64,000 nt of DNA, taken from Dermabacteraceae bacterium TAE3-ERU5 (lineage in GTDB: Bacteria > Actinomycetota > Actinomycetes > Actinomycetales > Dermabacteraceae). Below, in pieces: positions 25,067 to 34,830 of the stretch. Position numbers and translations under genes: made by a program. The notes beneath the pieces are model-generated. The model ran no database searches. It had not been told where the DNA came from and saw only the letters and a program-made list of their open reading frames with translations. Within the stretch, counting starts at the first letter, position 1; the number at the start of each line of letters is the position of its first letter. The stretch lies in NCBI GenBank assembly GCA_019218375.1, contig JAHUUK010000005.1:1-64000 (forward strand), in the 5' to 3' direction.

Positions 25067-26329
25067 GTGATCGATCTAAAGCTGCTCCGCGAAAACCCCG
25101 ACCGTGTGCGTGAAAGCCTGCGCGCCCGCCGCCGCCCCACCGACCCGGTAGACCGGGTGCTAGAGGTGGACCGCGCCTGGCGTGACGCCACCGCCAGCTT
25201 CGAGAGCGCCCGCGCCGAACAGAAAGCGTTCGGTGCGCGGGTGAAGAAGGCCCAGGGGGCCGAAAAACAGGAACTGGTGGCGCAGGCCAAGGAACTCTCC
25301 CAGCGCGTTAAGCAGCTGGAGGCGGAGGCCGGGAGCCTGAACGCCGAACGCGAGGCACTCGTAAAGGCAATCCCGAACCTGGCCGAGGGCGCACCCGAGG
25401 GGGGCGAGGAAGACTTCATCGTCCGCGAAACCATCGGCGAAGCCCCCAGCTTCGACTTCCCGGTGCGCGACCACCTGGAACTAGCCGAAAAGCTGCGCGC
25501 CATCGACATGCAGCGCGGCGCGAAGGTTTCCGGTGCCCGCTTCTACTTCCTCACCGGCGTCGGCGCCCAGCTCGAGCTGGCGCTCCTGAACGCCGCCGTG
25601 GACCAGGCCACCTCCTACGGCTTCACGCCGATGATCACCCCCACCCTCGTGCTGCCTTCCACCATGGACGGCACCGGCTTCCTCGGCGAGCACGCCGACG
25701 AGGTCTACCACCTCGATAAGGACGACGACCTCTACCTGGTCGGCACCAGCGAGGTCGCGCTCGCCGGTTACCACAAGGACGAGGTGCTCGATCTGGAGAA
25801 CGGCCCGCTGCGCTACGCGGGTTGGTCGGCCTGCTACCGCCGCGAAGCGGGCAGCTACGGCAAGGACACGCGCGGCATCATCCGCGTGCACCAGTTCCAC
25901 AAGGTAGAGATGTTCTCCTACTGCAAGATCGAGGATTCTTTCGAGGAGCACGAGCGCCTGCTCGCCTGGGAAAAGGAAATGCTCGGCAAGATCGACGTGC
26001 CCTACCGCGTGATCGATACCGCCGCAGGCGACCTCGGCACCTCAGCTGCCCGCAAGTTCGACTGCGAGGCCTGGATGCCCAGCCAGGGCACCTACCGCGA
26101 GCTGACCTCCACCTCGAACTGCACCCAGTTCCAGGCCCGTCGCCTCAACATCCGTGAGCGCGTGGACGGCCAGCTGCGCCCGGTGGCTACCCTGAACGGC
26201 ACCCTCGCCACCACCCGCTGGATCACCGCGATCCTGGAAAACCACCAGCAGGCCGACGGCTCCGTGGTGGTTCCCGAGGGACTGCGCCCCTACCTGGGCG
26301 GCCGCGAGCTGTTCAGCCCGGTGGCGTGA
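25067..26329 (+). CDS. serS: seryl-tRNA synthetase
   Basis: A 420-residue class II synthetase charging tRNA-Ser (and tRNA-Sec if present). Residues 1-105 form the coiled-coil tRNA-binding arm ([19 protein letters not shown], then Lys/Glu/Ala-rich helices). The catalytic core includes [42 protein letters not shown] (motif 2, split here for length) and NGTLATTRW (motif 3). GTG 25067 is the start, since the upstream extension of the frame lies over the lipid kinase gene. Its stop overlaps the HAD gene start. Two tRNA-Ser genes follow within 5 kb. Confidence 0.96.
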   Translation: MIDLKLLRENPDRVRESLRARRRPTDPVDRVLEVDRAWRDATASFESARAEQKAFGARVKKAQGAEKQELVAQAKELSQRVKQLEAEAGSLNAEREALVKAIPNLAEGAPEGGEEDFIVRETIGEAPSFDFPVRDHLELAEKLRAIDMQRGAKVSGARFYFLTGVGAQLELALLNAAVDQATSYGFTPMITPTLVLPSTMDGTGFLGEHADEVYHLDKDDDLYLVGTSEVALAGYHKDEVLDLENGPLRYAGWSACYRREAGSYGKDTRGIIRVHQFHKVEMFSYCKIEDSFEEHERLLAWEKEMLGKIDVPYRVIDTAAGDLGTSAARKFDCEAWMPSQGTYRELTSTSNCTQFQARRLNIRERVDGQLRPVATLNGTLATTRWITAILENHQQADGSVVVPEGLRPYLGGRELFSPVA

Positions 26330-27174
26330 GCATGGCAAACGATATGCTGCGCGAGCTCGCGCTAGCGAGCGCGAAAGCGCCCCACATCGCGGGCGTGGAC
26401 GTGGATGGCACCCTGGTGGATCACCAGGGGAACATGACCGACCGGGTGCGTGAAGCGCTCCAGCGCGCCGCTAACAGCGGGCACCACCTGGTGGTTTCCA
26501 CGGGCCGTAGCGTCGGTGCGACCCTGCCGATTGTGCGCACCGCCGGGCTGGAAACCGGCCACGTGGTGTGCTCCAACGGTGGCGTGACGCTGCGGCTGGA
26601 CGCGAACGCCGAGGGCGGCTACCTGGTGATCGACCGGCAGACTTTCTTCCCGGCGGAGGCGATAGATCAGCTCGCTAACGTCGGTCACGACGTGCACTTC
26701 GGGGTAGAGACCGACACCGGCGCGATCTACACGACGCCCGGCTTCACCGATTCCAGTTTCGGCACCGAAACGATCGAATCTGATCTTGAGCACATGCGTT
26801 CGCTGACCGCCGTGCGGCTCGTGGTCTGTGCCCCCTCGCTGACCACCGAGGAATTTGATCGCGTGGTGCACGCGAGCGGGCTTTCCGGCGTTTCGTTCTC
26901 CGTCGGTTGGAGCGCCTGGCTGGAGATCGCCGGGCAGGGGGTATCGAAAGCGACCGCGCTGGAATCTGTGCGCGAGCACCTGGCCGTTCCGGGCGAGAAC
27001 ACGGTTGCCGTGGGGGACGGCAGCAACGATATCGAGATGCTGCGCTGGGCTCGCTACGGTTTCGCCATGGGGCAGGCCGACGAGGACGTGAAGGAGGCGG
27101 CCGACGCCGCCACCGCCACGGTCTGGGACGACGGCGCGGCCCTGGTGCTGGACGCCCTCACAGAGCTGGCCTAG
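26326..27174 (+). CDS. Cof-type HAD-IIB family phosphatase
   Basis: 282 residues. The nucleophile motif [13 protein letters not shown] (about residues 22-34), motif II VSTGRS, the motif III Lys in SKATAL and motif [16 protein letters not shown] are all present, with a large C2B-type cap between. It is a sugar-phosphate or flavin-type phosphatase. The GTG at 26326 overlaps the serS stop (GTGA), so it is translated from the same message; ATG 26332 is an alternative. Confidence 0.9.
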   Translation: MSMANDMLRELALASAKAPHIAGVDVDGTLVDHQGNMTDRVREALQRAANSGHHLVVSTGRSVGATLPIVRTAGLETGHVVCSNGGVTLRLDANAEGGYLVIDRQTFFPAEAIDQLANVGHDVHFGVETDTGAIYTTPGFTDSSFGTETIESDLEHMRSLTAVRLVVCAPSLTTEEFDRVVHASGLSGVSFSVGWSAWLEIAGQGVSKATALESVREHLAVPGENTVAVGDGSNDIEMLRWARYGFAMGQADEDVKEAADAATATVWDDGAALVLDALTELA

Positions 27175-27215
27175 CCTGCTGCCACCGCTGGCTTTGCGGT
27201 AGACTCGACTGGCCT

Positions 27216-27303
27216 GGAGGGTTGACAGAGCGGCCGAATGTGACGGTCTTGAAAACCGTTGTGCAGTAACCCTGTACCGCGGGTTCGAATCCCGCACCCT
27301 CCG
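27216..27303 (+). tRNA. tRNA-Ser (anticodon TGA)
   Basis: A class II tRNA with acceptor GGAGGGT / ACCCTCC, anticodon loop CTTGAAA flanked by ACGGT / ACCGT, a long variable arm (TGTGCAGTAACCCTGTACC) and a GGGTTCGAATCCC T arm. The discriminator is G, and CCA is not encoded. Confidence 0.97.
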
Positions 27304-27312
27304 CGTGAAAGC

Positions 27313-27345
27313 CGCCCCCGGTTCGTTATGGACCGGGGGCGTTTT
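27313..27345 (+). terminator. tRNA-Ser(TGA) terminator
   Basis: The stem CGCCCCCGGT / ACCGGGGGCG with a 9-nt loop is followed by TTTT, 10 nt downstream of the tRNA. Confidence 0.85.
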
Positions 27346-27400
27346 GCTGCGTCGGATCCACCTTCACGCTACACCCGTCCCACCTTCACGCCATGCCCGT

Positions 27401-27533
27401 GACGTTTGGGTGCACTTTCTGCTGTTTTCCGTGCCTCGCGACGCCTGGGTGCACTTTTGGTGGGTTAAAGGGCGTTTTAACAGCAACAAGTGCACCTGAA
27501 CGTGAGGGCCAACCAAAAGTGCACCCAAACGTA
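27401..27533 (-). repeat. intergenic inverted-arm repeat element, copy B
   Basis: Units: forward at 27401-27416 and 27440-27455 (CGCCTGGGTGCACT variant), inverted at 27489-27504 and 27518-27533. The inner pair is separated by exactly 33 bp. Aligned to the reverse complement of copy A, the core matches over GGTGCACTTTTGGTGGGTTAAA and CGTTTT (given in parts), so B is in the opposite orientation. It occupies most of the 324-bp gap between the tRNA-Ser terminator and the MFS gene, where no coding sequence is credible. Confidence 0.9.
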
Positions 27534-27627
27534 AATCGTTACGGAAGCGTAACTTGTCCCGTCGTCTTGTCCCGCGTTCGCGCGCCCGCCCGACTGTAAT
27601 CTCTTGCCGTGCACGAAAGGCAGGCAG

Positions 27628-28974
27628 ATGAGTTTTAAAGGCAGCACCTACGGCTCCTGGCTGGTGGCCGATACCGCCACCCAGCTCGGGGCCTCCCTGC
27701 GGCAGTTCGCCTTCCCGGTGCTGGCGCTGCTGGTGAGCGGCTCGGCCAGCATGGCGGGAAACATCGGCGCGCTGATGGCGTTCACGGTGGCGGCCCTCTC
27801 CCTCGCCGGGGGAGTGCTGGTGGATCGTTACGACAGGCGGCGGCTGCTCCTTGCCTCCTGTGCTTTCACGGTGGTCGTGTTTACCTGCGCAAGCCTGTGG
27901 GGTTTCTTCTGGGGAATCAGCGTGCCGCTGCTGTTCGCCGTCGGTGTGGCGGTAGCGGTCAAGGCCGGTCTGCTCGGCAGCGCCTCCAACGTGCTGCTGC
28001 GCAGCGTCGTCCCCACAGAACACCTGCCCCAGGCGATGAGCGTCAACCAGGGGAGAGACGCAGCCGTTGAACTCAGCGGCGGGCCGCTCTCCGGAGCCCT
28101 GGTAGCTGTATCCCACGTTGCCCCCTTCGTTGCGGAGGCGGCCTTAAACCTGGTGGCATTCCTTGCCGCCCTGCGGATACGCCCCTGGGACGAAGCGAAT
28201 CCTCAGCAAGACCACGCGGCCTCACAGGGGAACGCTCCGGGAAAAACACCGCCCGATACGTCGGCGGGGCAGCCCGACAGCGAAGCGCCTGCAGCAGTTG
28301 AGGGCGCGACGGGCGCCGTAGCCTCTTTTTTCGCGGAGGCACTCGCGGGCTTTAAGTTCATCTTCAGCAGCCGCTTTATCCTGCGGCTCACCGTGGCGTC
28401 GGCCCTGTTCATGCCGCTGCTTAACGGGGTCATCCTGCTACTCGTACTCGGCGTTATCAGCCGGGGAGGATCGCCGATCTCGGCAGGTCTGCTGAATTCG
28501 GCAGTAGCGGTCGGCGTGTTGGCTGGTTCGTTGCTTTCCGCGAAGCTCGTGGGGCGCATCCCCGCGGGTCGAATCGCCCTCGCCGCTTTCCTGCTGCCGG
28601 TGCCCTGCGCCCTCGGCGCGGTGCTGGTCCCCTGGTTCTGGCTGCGCATGCTCTGCCTGCTGCCGATCCTGGTACTCCTGCCCGCAGGCAACGCCAGCGT
28701 GGGCGGGTTCGGCATGACCGTGGTGCCGCAAGAAATGCTGGGGCGCTTCTTCTCCGTGATGGGGCTGATGGGAGTCCTGGTGACGCCGCTGGTCACCCTG
28801 TCGGTCGGCTACGGCCTGCAGTACCTGGGGCTGCAAGCCACCGGGCTGGCGCTGGGGGCTGCGCTGCTGGCGAGCGCACTGTTCGCGGTAGGCAACAGAC
28901 AGATGCGGGAAATCCCCACCCCGGACGGCTGGCAGGAGTACGCGCGGAAGATAAACCTGCTCCCCGCGGCGTGA
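27628..28974 (+). CDS. MFS transporter (EntS/MFS_3-like)
   Basis: A 448-residue major facilitator with 12 predicted helices. A long hydrophilic central loop (about residues 195-245, Gln/Ala/Pro/Glu-rich) separates the two halves. The loop 2-3 motif reads GGVLVDRYDRRRLLL, the MFS motif A. NQGRDAAVELSGGPLSGAL in helix 5 resembles exporters of the MFS_3 group (enterobactin or macrolide efflux). ATG 27628 has an AAAGGCAGG site; a GTG upstream is less likely. The substrate is unknown. Confidence 0.85.
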   Translation: MSFKGSTYGSWLVADTATQLGASLRQFAFPVLALLVSGSASMAGNIGALMAFTVAALSLAGGVLVDRYDRRRLLLASCAFTVVVFTCASLWGFFWGISVPLLFAVGVAVAVKAGLLGSASNVLLRSVVPTEHLPQAMSVNQGRDAAVELSGGPLSGALVAVSHVAPFVAEAALNLVAFLAALRIRPWDEANPQQDHAASQGNAPGKTPPDTSAGQPDSEAPAAVEGATGAVASFFAEALAGFKFIFSSRFILRLTVASALFMPLLNGVILLLVLGVISRGGSPISAGLLNSAVAVGVLAGSLLSAKLVGRIPAGRIALAAFLLPVPCALGAVLVPWFWLRMLCLLPILVLLPAGNASVGGFGMTVVPQEMLGRFFSVMGLMGVLVTPLVTLSVGYGLQYLGLQATGLALGAALLASALFAVGNRQMREIPTPDGWQEYARKINLLPAA

Positions 28975-29016
28975 CCGGTTGCGGCGCGGCAGCCGCCGGC
29001 GTGACAGACTAGGGGC

Positions 29017-29499
29017 ATGGCAGCACCCAAGAAACTCACCGTGGGGGAGCAGGCCCCCGACTTCACCTGCAAGACGGCAGACGGCGAAACCCTCACCCTC
29101 GCGGACCTGCGCGGCCAGAAGGTGATCCTCTGGTTCTACCCGGCAGCGAACACCAGCCTCTGCACCAAGCAGGCCATCGACCTGCGTGACAACCGCGCCG
29201 AATTCGAGGCCGCCGGATACCGCCTGATCGGCGTCTCCCCGGACTCGCCCGAAGCCGTGCGCGAATTTATAGAGCAGCAGAACCTGCCGTTCACCATGCT
29301 GGCCGATGAAACCAAAGAGATGATGACGGCATACGGTACCTGGGGCGAGAAGAACAGCTACGGCAAGATCGTCACCGGCACCATCCGCTCCACCTTCGCG
29401 CTCGACGAGGACGGCAAGATCATCTTCGCCAAGTACCGGGTCGGCACCCCGAAACACATCGAAACTTTGCGCAAGGCCCTGCTTTTCCCTAACCCGTAG
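29017..29499 (+). CDS. peroxiredoxin, Bcp/PrxQ type
   Basis: A 160-residue thiol peroxidase. The peroxidatic cysteine is C49 in PAANTSLCTKQA, keeping the P-x3-T-x2-C pattern. The resolving Cys that many PrxQ proteins have five residues later is Ile here, so it would work as a 1-Cys enzyme or with an external thiol. The C-terminal VGTPKHIETLRKAL is typical. Cytoplasmic. It starts 42 nt after the MFS gene. Confidence 0.9.
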   Translation: MAAPKKLTVGEQAPDFTCKTADGETLTLADLRGQKVILWFYPAANTSLCTKQAIDLRDNRAEFEAAGYRLIGVSPDSPEAVREFIEQQNLPFTMLADETKEMMTAYGTWGEKNSYGKIVTGTIRSTFALDEDGKIIFAKYRVGTPKHIETLRKALLFPNP

Positions 29500-29554
29500 G
29501 CATAGACTCGTGAAAGCAGCCGTTCCCCTCTACAGCGGCGGCAAAAGCTAAGGA

Positions 29555-30139
29555 ATGAAAATGCTTAAGACTCCCAAGATGTTGGTTACCGTGGCTGCCA
29601 CCTGCGCACTTGCGCTCGGCCTGACCGCTTGCGGTGGCGACGCGAAGAAGCCCGAATACAAGGCCGACAACGGCACCTCGCAGTCCCAGCAGACTGAGAA
29701 GAAGGACGAAGCCAAGACCGCTGCCCCTGCCGAAAAGAAGGCTGAGGAAAAGCAGCAGGATTCCGCTAAGGAAGGCGAAAAGGGAGCTGATCAGCAAAAG
29801 CCCGCCGCATCTGGCGAAGAGGCCGCTGTAAAGGCCCGCGCCGTGGAGATCCTGCACCTGATGGGTGACAAGAAGTTTGAGGAAGTCTGCAAGCACGGGG
29901 CTTTCCAGGGGCAGCTGTTCAAGGACAACGAGGCCGCAGTGGCAGGCTGCGCCGAGGGCATGCGTACCAACCTGAAGAATCAGAAAGACGGCGATGTCGC
30001 GCTAGAGCTGATGAAGGTAGTTGGTCCCCAGCTGCTGGATGTGAAGATGACCGGCGCGGATACCGCCACCGTCAGTGTGCAGGGGACCGATGTGCTCAAC
30101 ATGGTTAAGGTTGACGGCGAGTGGTACTTCACCGCCTGA
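29555..30139 (+). CDS. secreted lipoprotein with charged linker and NTF2-like domain
   Basis: 194 residues. The signal peptide ends in the lipobox LTAC26, so the protein is lipid-anchored outside the membrane. Residues 30-95 are a low-complexity Lys/Glu/Ala/Gln linker, probably disordered and spanning the wall. Residues 96-194 (AVEILHLMGDKKFEEVCKH, two Cys, then VSVQGTDVLNMVKVDGEWYF) resemble DUF4878/NTF2-like lipoprotein domains. Ligand unknown. It lies 55 nt after the peroxiredoxin gene. Confidence 0.8.
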   Translation: MKMLKTPKMLVTVAATCALALGLTACGGDAKKPEYKADNGTSQSQQTEKKDEAKTAAPAEKKAEEKQQDSAKEGEKGADQQKPAASGEEAAVKARAVEILHLMGDKKFEEVCKHGAFQGQLFKDNEAAVAGCAEGMRTNLKNQKDGDVALELMKVVGPQLLDVKMTGADTATVSVQGTDVLNMVKVDGEWYFTA

Positions 30140-30209
30140 CCTTCACCGTAACCTTTAAGGTTTGCGCGTAGCGAGATGTCGGGTATGCTTGACATGCGCT
30201 AACGCGCAA

Positions 30210-30299
30210 GGAGACGTGGCAGAGCGGCCGAATGCGCTCCCCTGCTAAGGGAGTAGGCGGCAAAAAACCGCCTCGGAGGTTCAAATCCTCTCGTCTCCG
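30210..30299 (+). tRNA. tRNA-Ser (anticodon GCT)
   Basis: A class II tRNA with acceptor GGAGACG / CGTCTCC, anticodon loop CTGCTAA flanked by CTCCC / GGGAG, and a long variable arm with GGCGGC / GCCGCC-like pairing. The discriminator is G and no CCA is encoded. TTGACA-like TTGACA at 30189 may be its -35. Confidence 0.97.
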
Positions 30300-30330
30300 C
30301 TGCAAGAAGCCCCTTGCGGGGTGGAACGCC

Positions 30331-30363
30331 AAGGGCCCGGCCGTTAGGTCGGGCCCTTCGTCT
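30331..30363 (+). terminator. tRNA-Ser(GCT) terminator
   Basis: AAGGGCCCG (30331-30339) pairs with CGGGCCCTT (30350-30358), followed by CGTCTT. It lies between the tRNA and ppc. Confidence 0.75.
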
Positions 30364-30389
30364 TACTATGCTCCCCGAGGAGGCCCTGC

Positions 30390-33221
30390 ATGACCGAGCA
30401 GGCAGATTCGCGCGTACCCGCACTAACGGCAGGATTCCTAGCTGTCGGTGACGACCCCCTGATCGATGCCCCGCTGCGAGCCGACGTGCGCAGGCTATCC
30501 ACCCTGCTGGGGCAGACTATCTCCGAACAGCACGGTGAAGAACTGTTGCAGGTGGTAGAGGAAATTCGCGCGCTGACGAAGGACGCGAAAGAAGAGGGCA
30601 GCCACGAGGCCGCCGCGCGAGTGCAGCAGCGCATTTCCGAGCTGGGGCTAGAAGAGGTCGTGGATCTGACCCGCGCCTTCTCTCACTACTTCCTGCTGGC
30701 CAACGCAGCTGAACAGGTTTACCGCGTGCGCGCCCTCGGGCAGCGCCCGGAAGCCGAAGCGTGGGTTCCCCGCGCAGTCCAGGAAATCGCGGATGAACTA
30801 GGACCGGAAGAACTGCAGCGCACCGTCGATTCGCTGTCCGTGCGCCTAATCTTCACCGCGCACCCCACCGAGGCATCCCGCCGCGCCGTGCTCACGAAGC
30901 TGCGCGGGATTTCCGACGCGCTCGAAAACTCGACCGAACACGGTAGCGCCGCACGCCGCAAGCAGGATCGCGCGCTCGCCGAAATCGTGGAAATGCTCTG
31001 GCAGACCGACGAGATTCGCCGCACCCGCCCCACCCCGCAGGACGAGGCGCGCAACGCGCTTTACTACCTGCGTCAGCTCTTCACCACGACCATGCCGGAG
31101 GTCCTGGAAGACTTCCGCGATCAGCTGCGCGAGAACGGCGCCGACCTGCCGGACTCGGCGGTGCCGCTGCGGTTCGGTTCCTGGATCGGTGGTGACCGTG
31201 ACGGCAACCCGTTCGTGACGCCCGAGGTGACGCGCGAAGTGCTGCAAATGCAGTCCGACGTCGCGATCGAAATTAGCCAGCAACTGCTGCGCCGCGCCGC
31301 CGTAGAAATCTCCGTTTCTAGTTCCCTGGCCGGTGCCGACGCGCAGCTGCTCGATTCTCTGCGCCGCGACCTGGAACTGCTGCCGGAAATCACCGAACAG
31401 CAGCGGGAACTTTTCGCGGAAGAACCGTACCGGCTGAAGCTGACCGCGATGACCGCAAAGCTGGAACGCACCCGCGAGCGTATTCACGAAGGCACCCCGC
31501 ACGTTCCGGGGCGCGATTACGCGAGCAGCGACGAACTGCTGGAAGACCTCGACATCACGCTGCATTCGCTGCGCAACAACCGCGCCGTGCGCGCCGCCGA
31601 CGGCATGCTCACCACGGCGAAAAACATCATTTCCGGAATCGGCCTGCACCTGGCGGTGCTGGACATTCGCGAACACGCGGAAAAGCACCACGAACTTTTG
31701 GCGCAGCTTTTCGACCGCCTGGGCGAACTCACCGGCCCCTATCTGGAAATGACGCCCGCCGAACGCAAGGACCTGCTTTCGGCAGAGCTGGGCGGTCGTA
31801 GGCCGCTCGCCGGGGCGTCCCTCGGCATGGGCAACATCGGTATCGACGACGACGCCGCCAAGACGTTCGCGGTGTTCAACGAGATCGCCCGCGCACAGCG
31901 CACCTACGGTCCCGGCGTCATCGAAACCTACATCATCTCCATGACGCGCGGCGCAGACGACGTGCTGGCGGCGGCGGTAATCGCCCGGGAAGCGGGCCTG
32001 ATCGATCTGCCCGGCCCGGAAAGCAAGGGCCACGCCGACATCGGTTTCGTGCCGCTGCTGGAAACCGTGGAAGAACTGCGCCATTCCGGCGAAATCATGG
32101 ACGAGCTGCTTTCCGATCCGCACTACCGCGAAGTGGTGCGGATGCGCGGGAACAAGCAGGAGGTCATGCTCGGCTACAGCGACTCCAACAAGGAGTCGGG
32201 CGTTATCACCAGCCAGTGGGAGATTCACCAGGCCCAGCGTCGCCTGCGCGATGTCGCCGCCAAGCACGGCGTGCGCCTGCGCCTGTTCCACGGCCGCGGT
32301 GGCAGCGTCGGCCGTGGCGGCGGCCCCACCTACGACGCGATCCTGGCGCAGCCCTACGGCGTGCTCGAAGGGGAAATCAAGTTCACCGAACAGGGCGAGG
32401 TTATCTCCGATAAGTACACCCTGCCCGTGCTGGCCCGCGAGAACCTGAACCTTTCCCTCGCGGCGGTGCTGGAAGGATCGGCACTGCACCGCAAGGCGCG
32501 CCACGCCCCCGAGGTGACGGCCAACTACAACGAAGTCATGCAGTTCGTCAGCGACAGCGCGTACCGCAAGTACCGGGAGCTGGCGGACCACCCCGACCTG
32601 CCCGAATACTTCGTGACCTCCACCCCGGTGGAGCAGCTGGCCGACCTCAACATCGGTTCGCGCCCCTCCAAGCGCACCACCAGCGAAAAGGGCCTGGACG
32701 GCCTGCGCGCCATCCCGTGGGTGTTCGGCTGGACCCAGTCCCGCCAGATTGTGCCCGGCTGGTTCGGCGCGGGCAGCGGCCTGAAAGCGGCGCGCGAAGC
32801 CGGCCTGACCGACGCCCTACGGGAAATGCTGGGCGGCTGGCACTTCTTCCGCACCGTGATTTCCAACGTCGAAATGACGCTGAGCAAGACCGACATGGAC
32901 ATCGCCGCCCACTACGTGCACACCCTGGCCCCCGAACGCCTGTGGCACGTGTTCGACATGATCAAGGCGGAATACGAGCTGACGGTCGAAGAGGTGGAGC
33001 GCCTGACCGACGTGGTCGATCTGCTCGATAACAACCCGATCCTGAAGCGCACCCTGGCGGTACGCGATCGCTACCTCGATCCGATCTCCTACATGCAGGT
33101 GGCGATGCTGAAGGAGCTGCGCGCCTGCCGCGAGGCCGGACAGGAACCCGCCGACGACCTGGTGCGCGCCGTGCTCACCTCCATCAACGGTGTGGCTGCG
33201 GGCCTGAAGAACACTGGCTGA
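30390..33221 (+). CDS. ppc: phosphoenolpyruvate carboxylase
   Basis: A 943-residue enzyme adding bicarbonate to PEP to make oxaloacetate, an anaplerotic step and, in fermenters, the route to succinate. The catalytic His is in FTAHPTEASRR and the active-site loop is FHGRGGSVGRGGGPT. GYSDSNKESGVITSQW and the C-terminal SINGVAAGLKNTG, the invariant end, are also present. Full length. It starts at ATG 30390 behind GAGGAGG and ends in a strong hairpin at 33240. Confidence 0.97.
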   Translation: MTEQADSRVPALTAGFLAVGDDPLIDAPLRADVRRLSTLLGQTISEQHGEELLQVVEEIRALTKDAKEEGSHEAAARVQQRISELGLEEVVDLTRAFSHYFLLANAAEQVYRVRALGQRPEAEAWVPRAVQEIADELGPEELQRTVDSLSVRLIFTAHPTEASRRAVLTKLRGISDALENSTEHGSAARRKQDRALAEIVEMLWQTDEIRRTRPTPQDEARNALYYLRQLFTTTMPEVLEDFRDQLRENGADLPDSAVPLRFGSWIGGDRDGNPFVTPEVTREVLQMQSDVAIEISQQLLRRAAVEISVSSSLAGADAQLLDSLRRDLELLPEITEQQRELFAEEPYRLKLTAMTAKLERTRERIHEGTPHVPGRDYASSDELLEDLDITLHSLRNNRAVRAADGMLTTAKNIISGIGLHLAVLDIREHAEKHHELLAQLFDRLGELTGPYLEMTPAERKDLLSAELGGRRPLAGASLGMGNIGIDDDAAKTFAVFNEIARAQRTYGPGVIETYIISMTRGADDVLAAAVIAREAGLIDLPGPESKGHADIGFVPLLETVEELRHSGEIMDELLSDPHYREVVRMRGNKQEVMLGYSDSNKESGVITSQWEIHQAQRRLRDVAAKHGVRLRLFHGRGGSVGRGGGPTYDAILAQPYGVLEGEIKFTEQGEVISDKYTLPVLARENLNLSLAAVLEGSALHRKARHAPEVTANYNEVMQFVSDSAYRKYRELADHPDLPEYFVTSTPVEQLADLNIGSRPSKRTTSEKGLDGLRAIPWVFGWTQSRQIVPGWFGAGSGLKAAREAGLTDALREMLGGWHFFRTVISNVEMTLSKTDMDIAAHYVHTLAPERLWHVFDMIKAEYELTVEEVERLTDVVDLLDNNPILKRTLAVRDRYLDPISYMQVAMLKELRACREAGQEPADDLVRAVLTSINGVAAGLKNTG

Positions 33222-33239
33222 GAAGCGAAAAAATCTTTG

Positions 33240-33279
33240 CGGGGCGGGTGCCGACGGGAGACCGTGGCCACCCGCCCCG
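33240..33279 (+). terminator. ppc terminator hairpin
   Basis: CGGGGCGGGTG (33240-33250) pairs with CACCCGCCCCG (33269-33279), an 11-bp stem 18 nt after the ppc stop. The T-run is weak. Confidence 0.7.
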
Positions 33280-33310
33280 GTTACTTTGGGGTTAGTAGGA
33301 AAGGTGTATC

Positions 33311-34105
33311 GTGGCGGTCATGCATACGGCCCTTATTACCGGCGGCACCTCGGGTATCGGTGCCGCTTTCGCACGCGCTTTCGCACGCCGCAAAATGGAT
33401 CTGGTGCTGGTTGCCCGGAATGCGCAGCGGCTGGAAGAATCCGCCAGCGAACTGCGGAATAAGTACGGGGTACGGGTGGAATGCCTAGCGGCAGACCTGG
33501 GCGACGACGCCGGTGTGCAGGCGGTAGCGCAGCGGCTCCTGGACAATACGGACCCGGTAGATTTCTTCGTCGCGAACGCGGGCTTTTCTACCCGCTTCCC
33601 GATCATCAGCGCCGACGAAGCCGACTATGCAAACCACGATGCGGCGATTGACGTGATGGTGCGCGCCGTTTACCGGCTTTGCGGCACGGCTGCCTACGCG
33701 ATGCGCGAGCGCGGCCACGGCTGGATCGTCACTACCTCTTCCGTGTCGGGACTCGTCTCCCAGAACAACTACAGCGCCATCAAGGCGTGGGCCACTAACT
33801 ACACCGAATCGCTGAACGTACAGCTGCGCGGCAGCGGCGTACAGGCCACGGCCCTCTGCCCCGGCTGGGTACGCACCGAATTTCACCAGCGCGGCGGCGT
33901 TAAGGGCACCTCTATCCCCGGCCCGCTCTGGATGGAAGCGGACCGTGTGGTGGAGGATTGCCTGGCCGACGTAGCGCGTGGACGCGCCCTTTCGATTCCC
34001 GGCAAACGCTATCGTTTCCTGGCTTTCTGGCTGCGCCACCTGCCGCGCAGCGCCGTTTACCGCATTAGCGCCGCCCTGACCTCGCGCCGGGCGAAGGAGG
34101 ACTAG
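33311..34105 (+). CDS. short-chain dehydrogenase/reductase
   Basis: A 264-residue classical SDR. The cofactor motif is TGGTSGIG (residues 10-17), VANAG follows, the catalytic Ser is in TTSSVSG and Tyr/Lys are in YSAIKAW. The C-terminus is hydrophobic and basic (FLAFWLRHLPRSAVYRISAAL), suggesting membrane association as in lipid-modifying SDRs. It is followed after 3 nt by a PlsC-type acyltransferase, so a lipid substrate is plausible. Start GTG 33311, or ATG 33320. Confidence 0.9.
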   Translation: MAVMHTALITGGTSGIGAAFARAFARRKMDLVLVARNAQRLEESASELRNKYGVRVECLAADLGDDAGVQAVAQRLLDNTDPVDFFVANAGFSTRFPIISADEADYANHDAAIDVMVRAVYRLCGTAAYAMRERGHGWIVTTSSVSGLVSQNNYSAIKAWATNYTESLNVQLRGSGVQATALCPGWVRTEFHQRGGVKGTSIPGPLWMEADRVVEDCLADVARGRALSIPGKRYRFLAFWLRHLPRSAVYRISAALTSRRAKED

Positions 34106-34108
34106 CAG

Positions 34109-34822
34109 GTGGCGGAAAACCTGAAAAAGTACCGCTCGCGCTGGCGCAGCGCTATCCGCCTGTTCAATCAGCGCGTGCTGTTCGGTGCCCTGGTGCGCAG
34201 CACCATCCGCCAGGAGGTAGTGCGCGCCCCCGAGCTGGACACCGTGCAGGGAGCGTTCGTGCTGGTAGCGAACCACAGTAGCCACCTGGATGCGCCGATG
34301 CTCATGCAGGGGCTGCCGCTCAGGCTGGCGCGCTTCGTTTCCACCGGGGTGGCGGCGGACTACTTCTTCCGCATCTGGTATCGCAGGCTTTTTGTGCGCG
34401 CGCTGTTCAACGCGTTCCCGGTGGATAGGGACGGTTCGCGCTCCCATTCCGGGATGTCACGCCGCCTGCTTTGCGACGGCACCCCGATTCTGGTTTTCCC
34501 CGAGGGGACCCGCAGCAAGAGCGGCAGGATGGGGGCGTTTCATCCGGGCGGTGCGGCCCTCGCGGCGAGCGTCGGAGTGCCGGTGATTCCCGCCGCGATC
34601 ATAGGCGGCCACGAGGCGATGCCGAAGGGACGTAACTGGCCGAAGCCGGGCAAACCGCCGGTGGCAGTGGTTTTTGGCGCGCCGCTGACCTCTCGCGATG
34701 GTGAAAGCGTGACGCAGTTCAGCGCCCGTATCCGGGAGGCGGTGGCGGAAATTTACCGCGAGCACGCGGCCCGCATCCTGCCTCCTGCGGAAAACGCCTC
34801 AGATAACGACCCCGCAGCCTAA
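34109..34822 (+). CDS. plsC: 1-acyl-glycerol-3-phosphate acyltransferase (PlsC family)
   Basis: 237 residues. The HX4D catalytic motif is in NHSSHLDAP (about residues 54-62), with FPVDRDGSRSHSGM and FPEGTRSKSGRMGAFHPGGA as the substrate-binding motifs. It converts lysophosphatidic acid to phosphatidic acid, or acylates a related lipid. GTG 34109 starts 3 nt after the SDR stop, indicating an operon. It is convergent with xylR with only 8 bp between. Confidence 0.88.
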   Translation: MAENLKKYRSRWRSAIRLFNQRVLFGALVRSTIRQEVVRAPELDTVQGAFVLVANHSSHLDAPMLMQGLPLRLARFVSTGVAADYFFRIWYRRLFVRALFNAFPVDRDGSRSHSGMSRRLLCDGTPILVFPEGTRSKSGRMGAFHPGGAALAASVGVPVIPAAIIGGHEAMPKGRNWPKPGKPPVAVVFGAPLTSRDGESVTQFSARIREAVAEIYREHAARILPPAENASDNDPAA

Positions 34823-34830
34823 GGGAGCGC

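Noticed and set aside
30846-32591. Minus-strand frame of 581 codons inside ppc
   Set aside because: Shadow of ppc; no ribosome site, no homology pattern.
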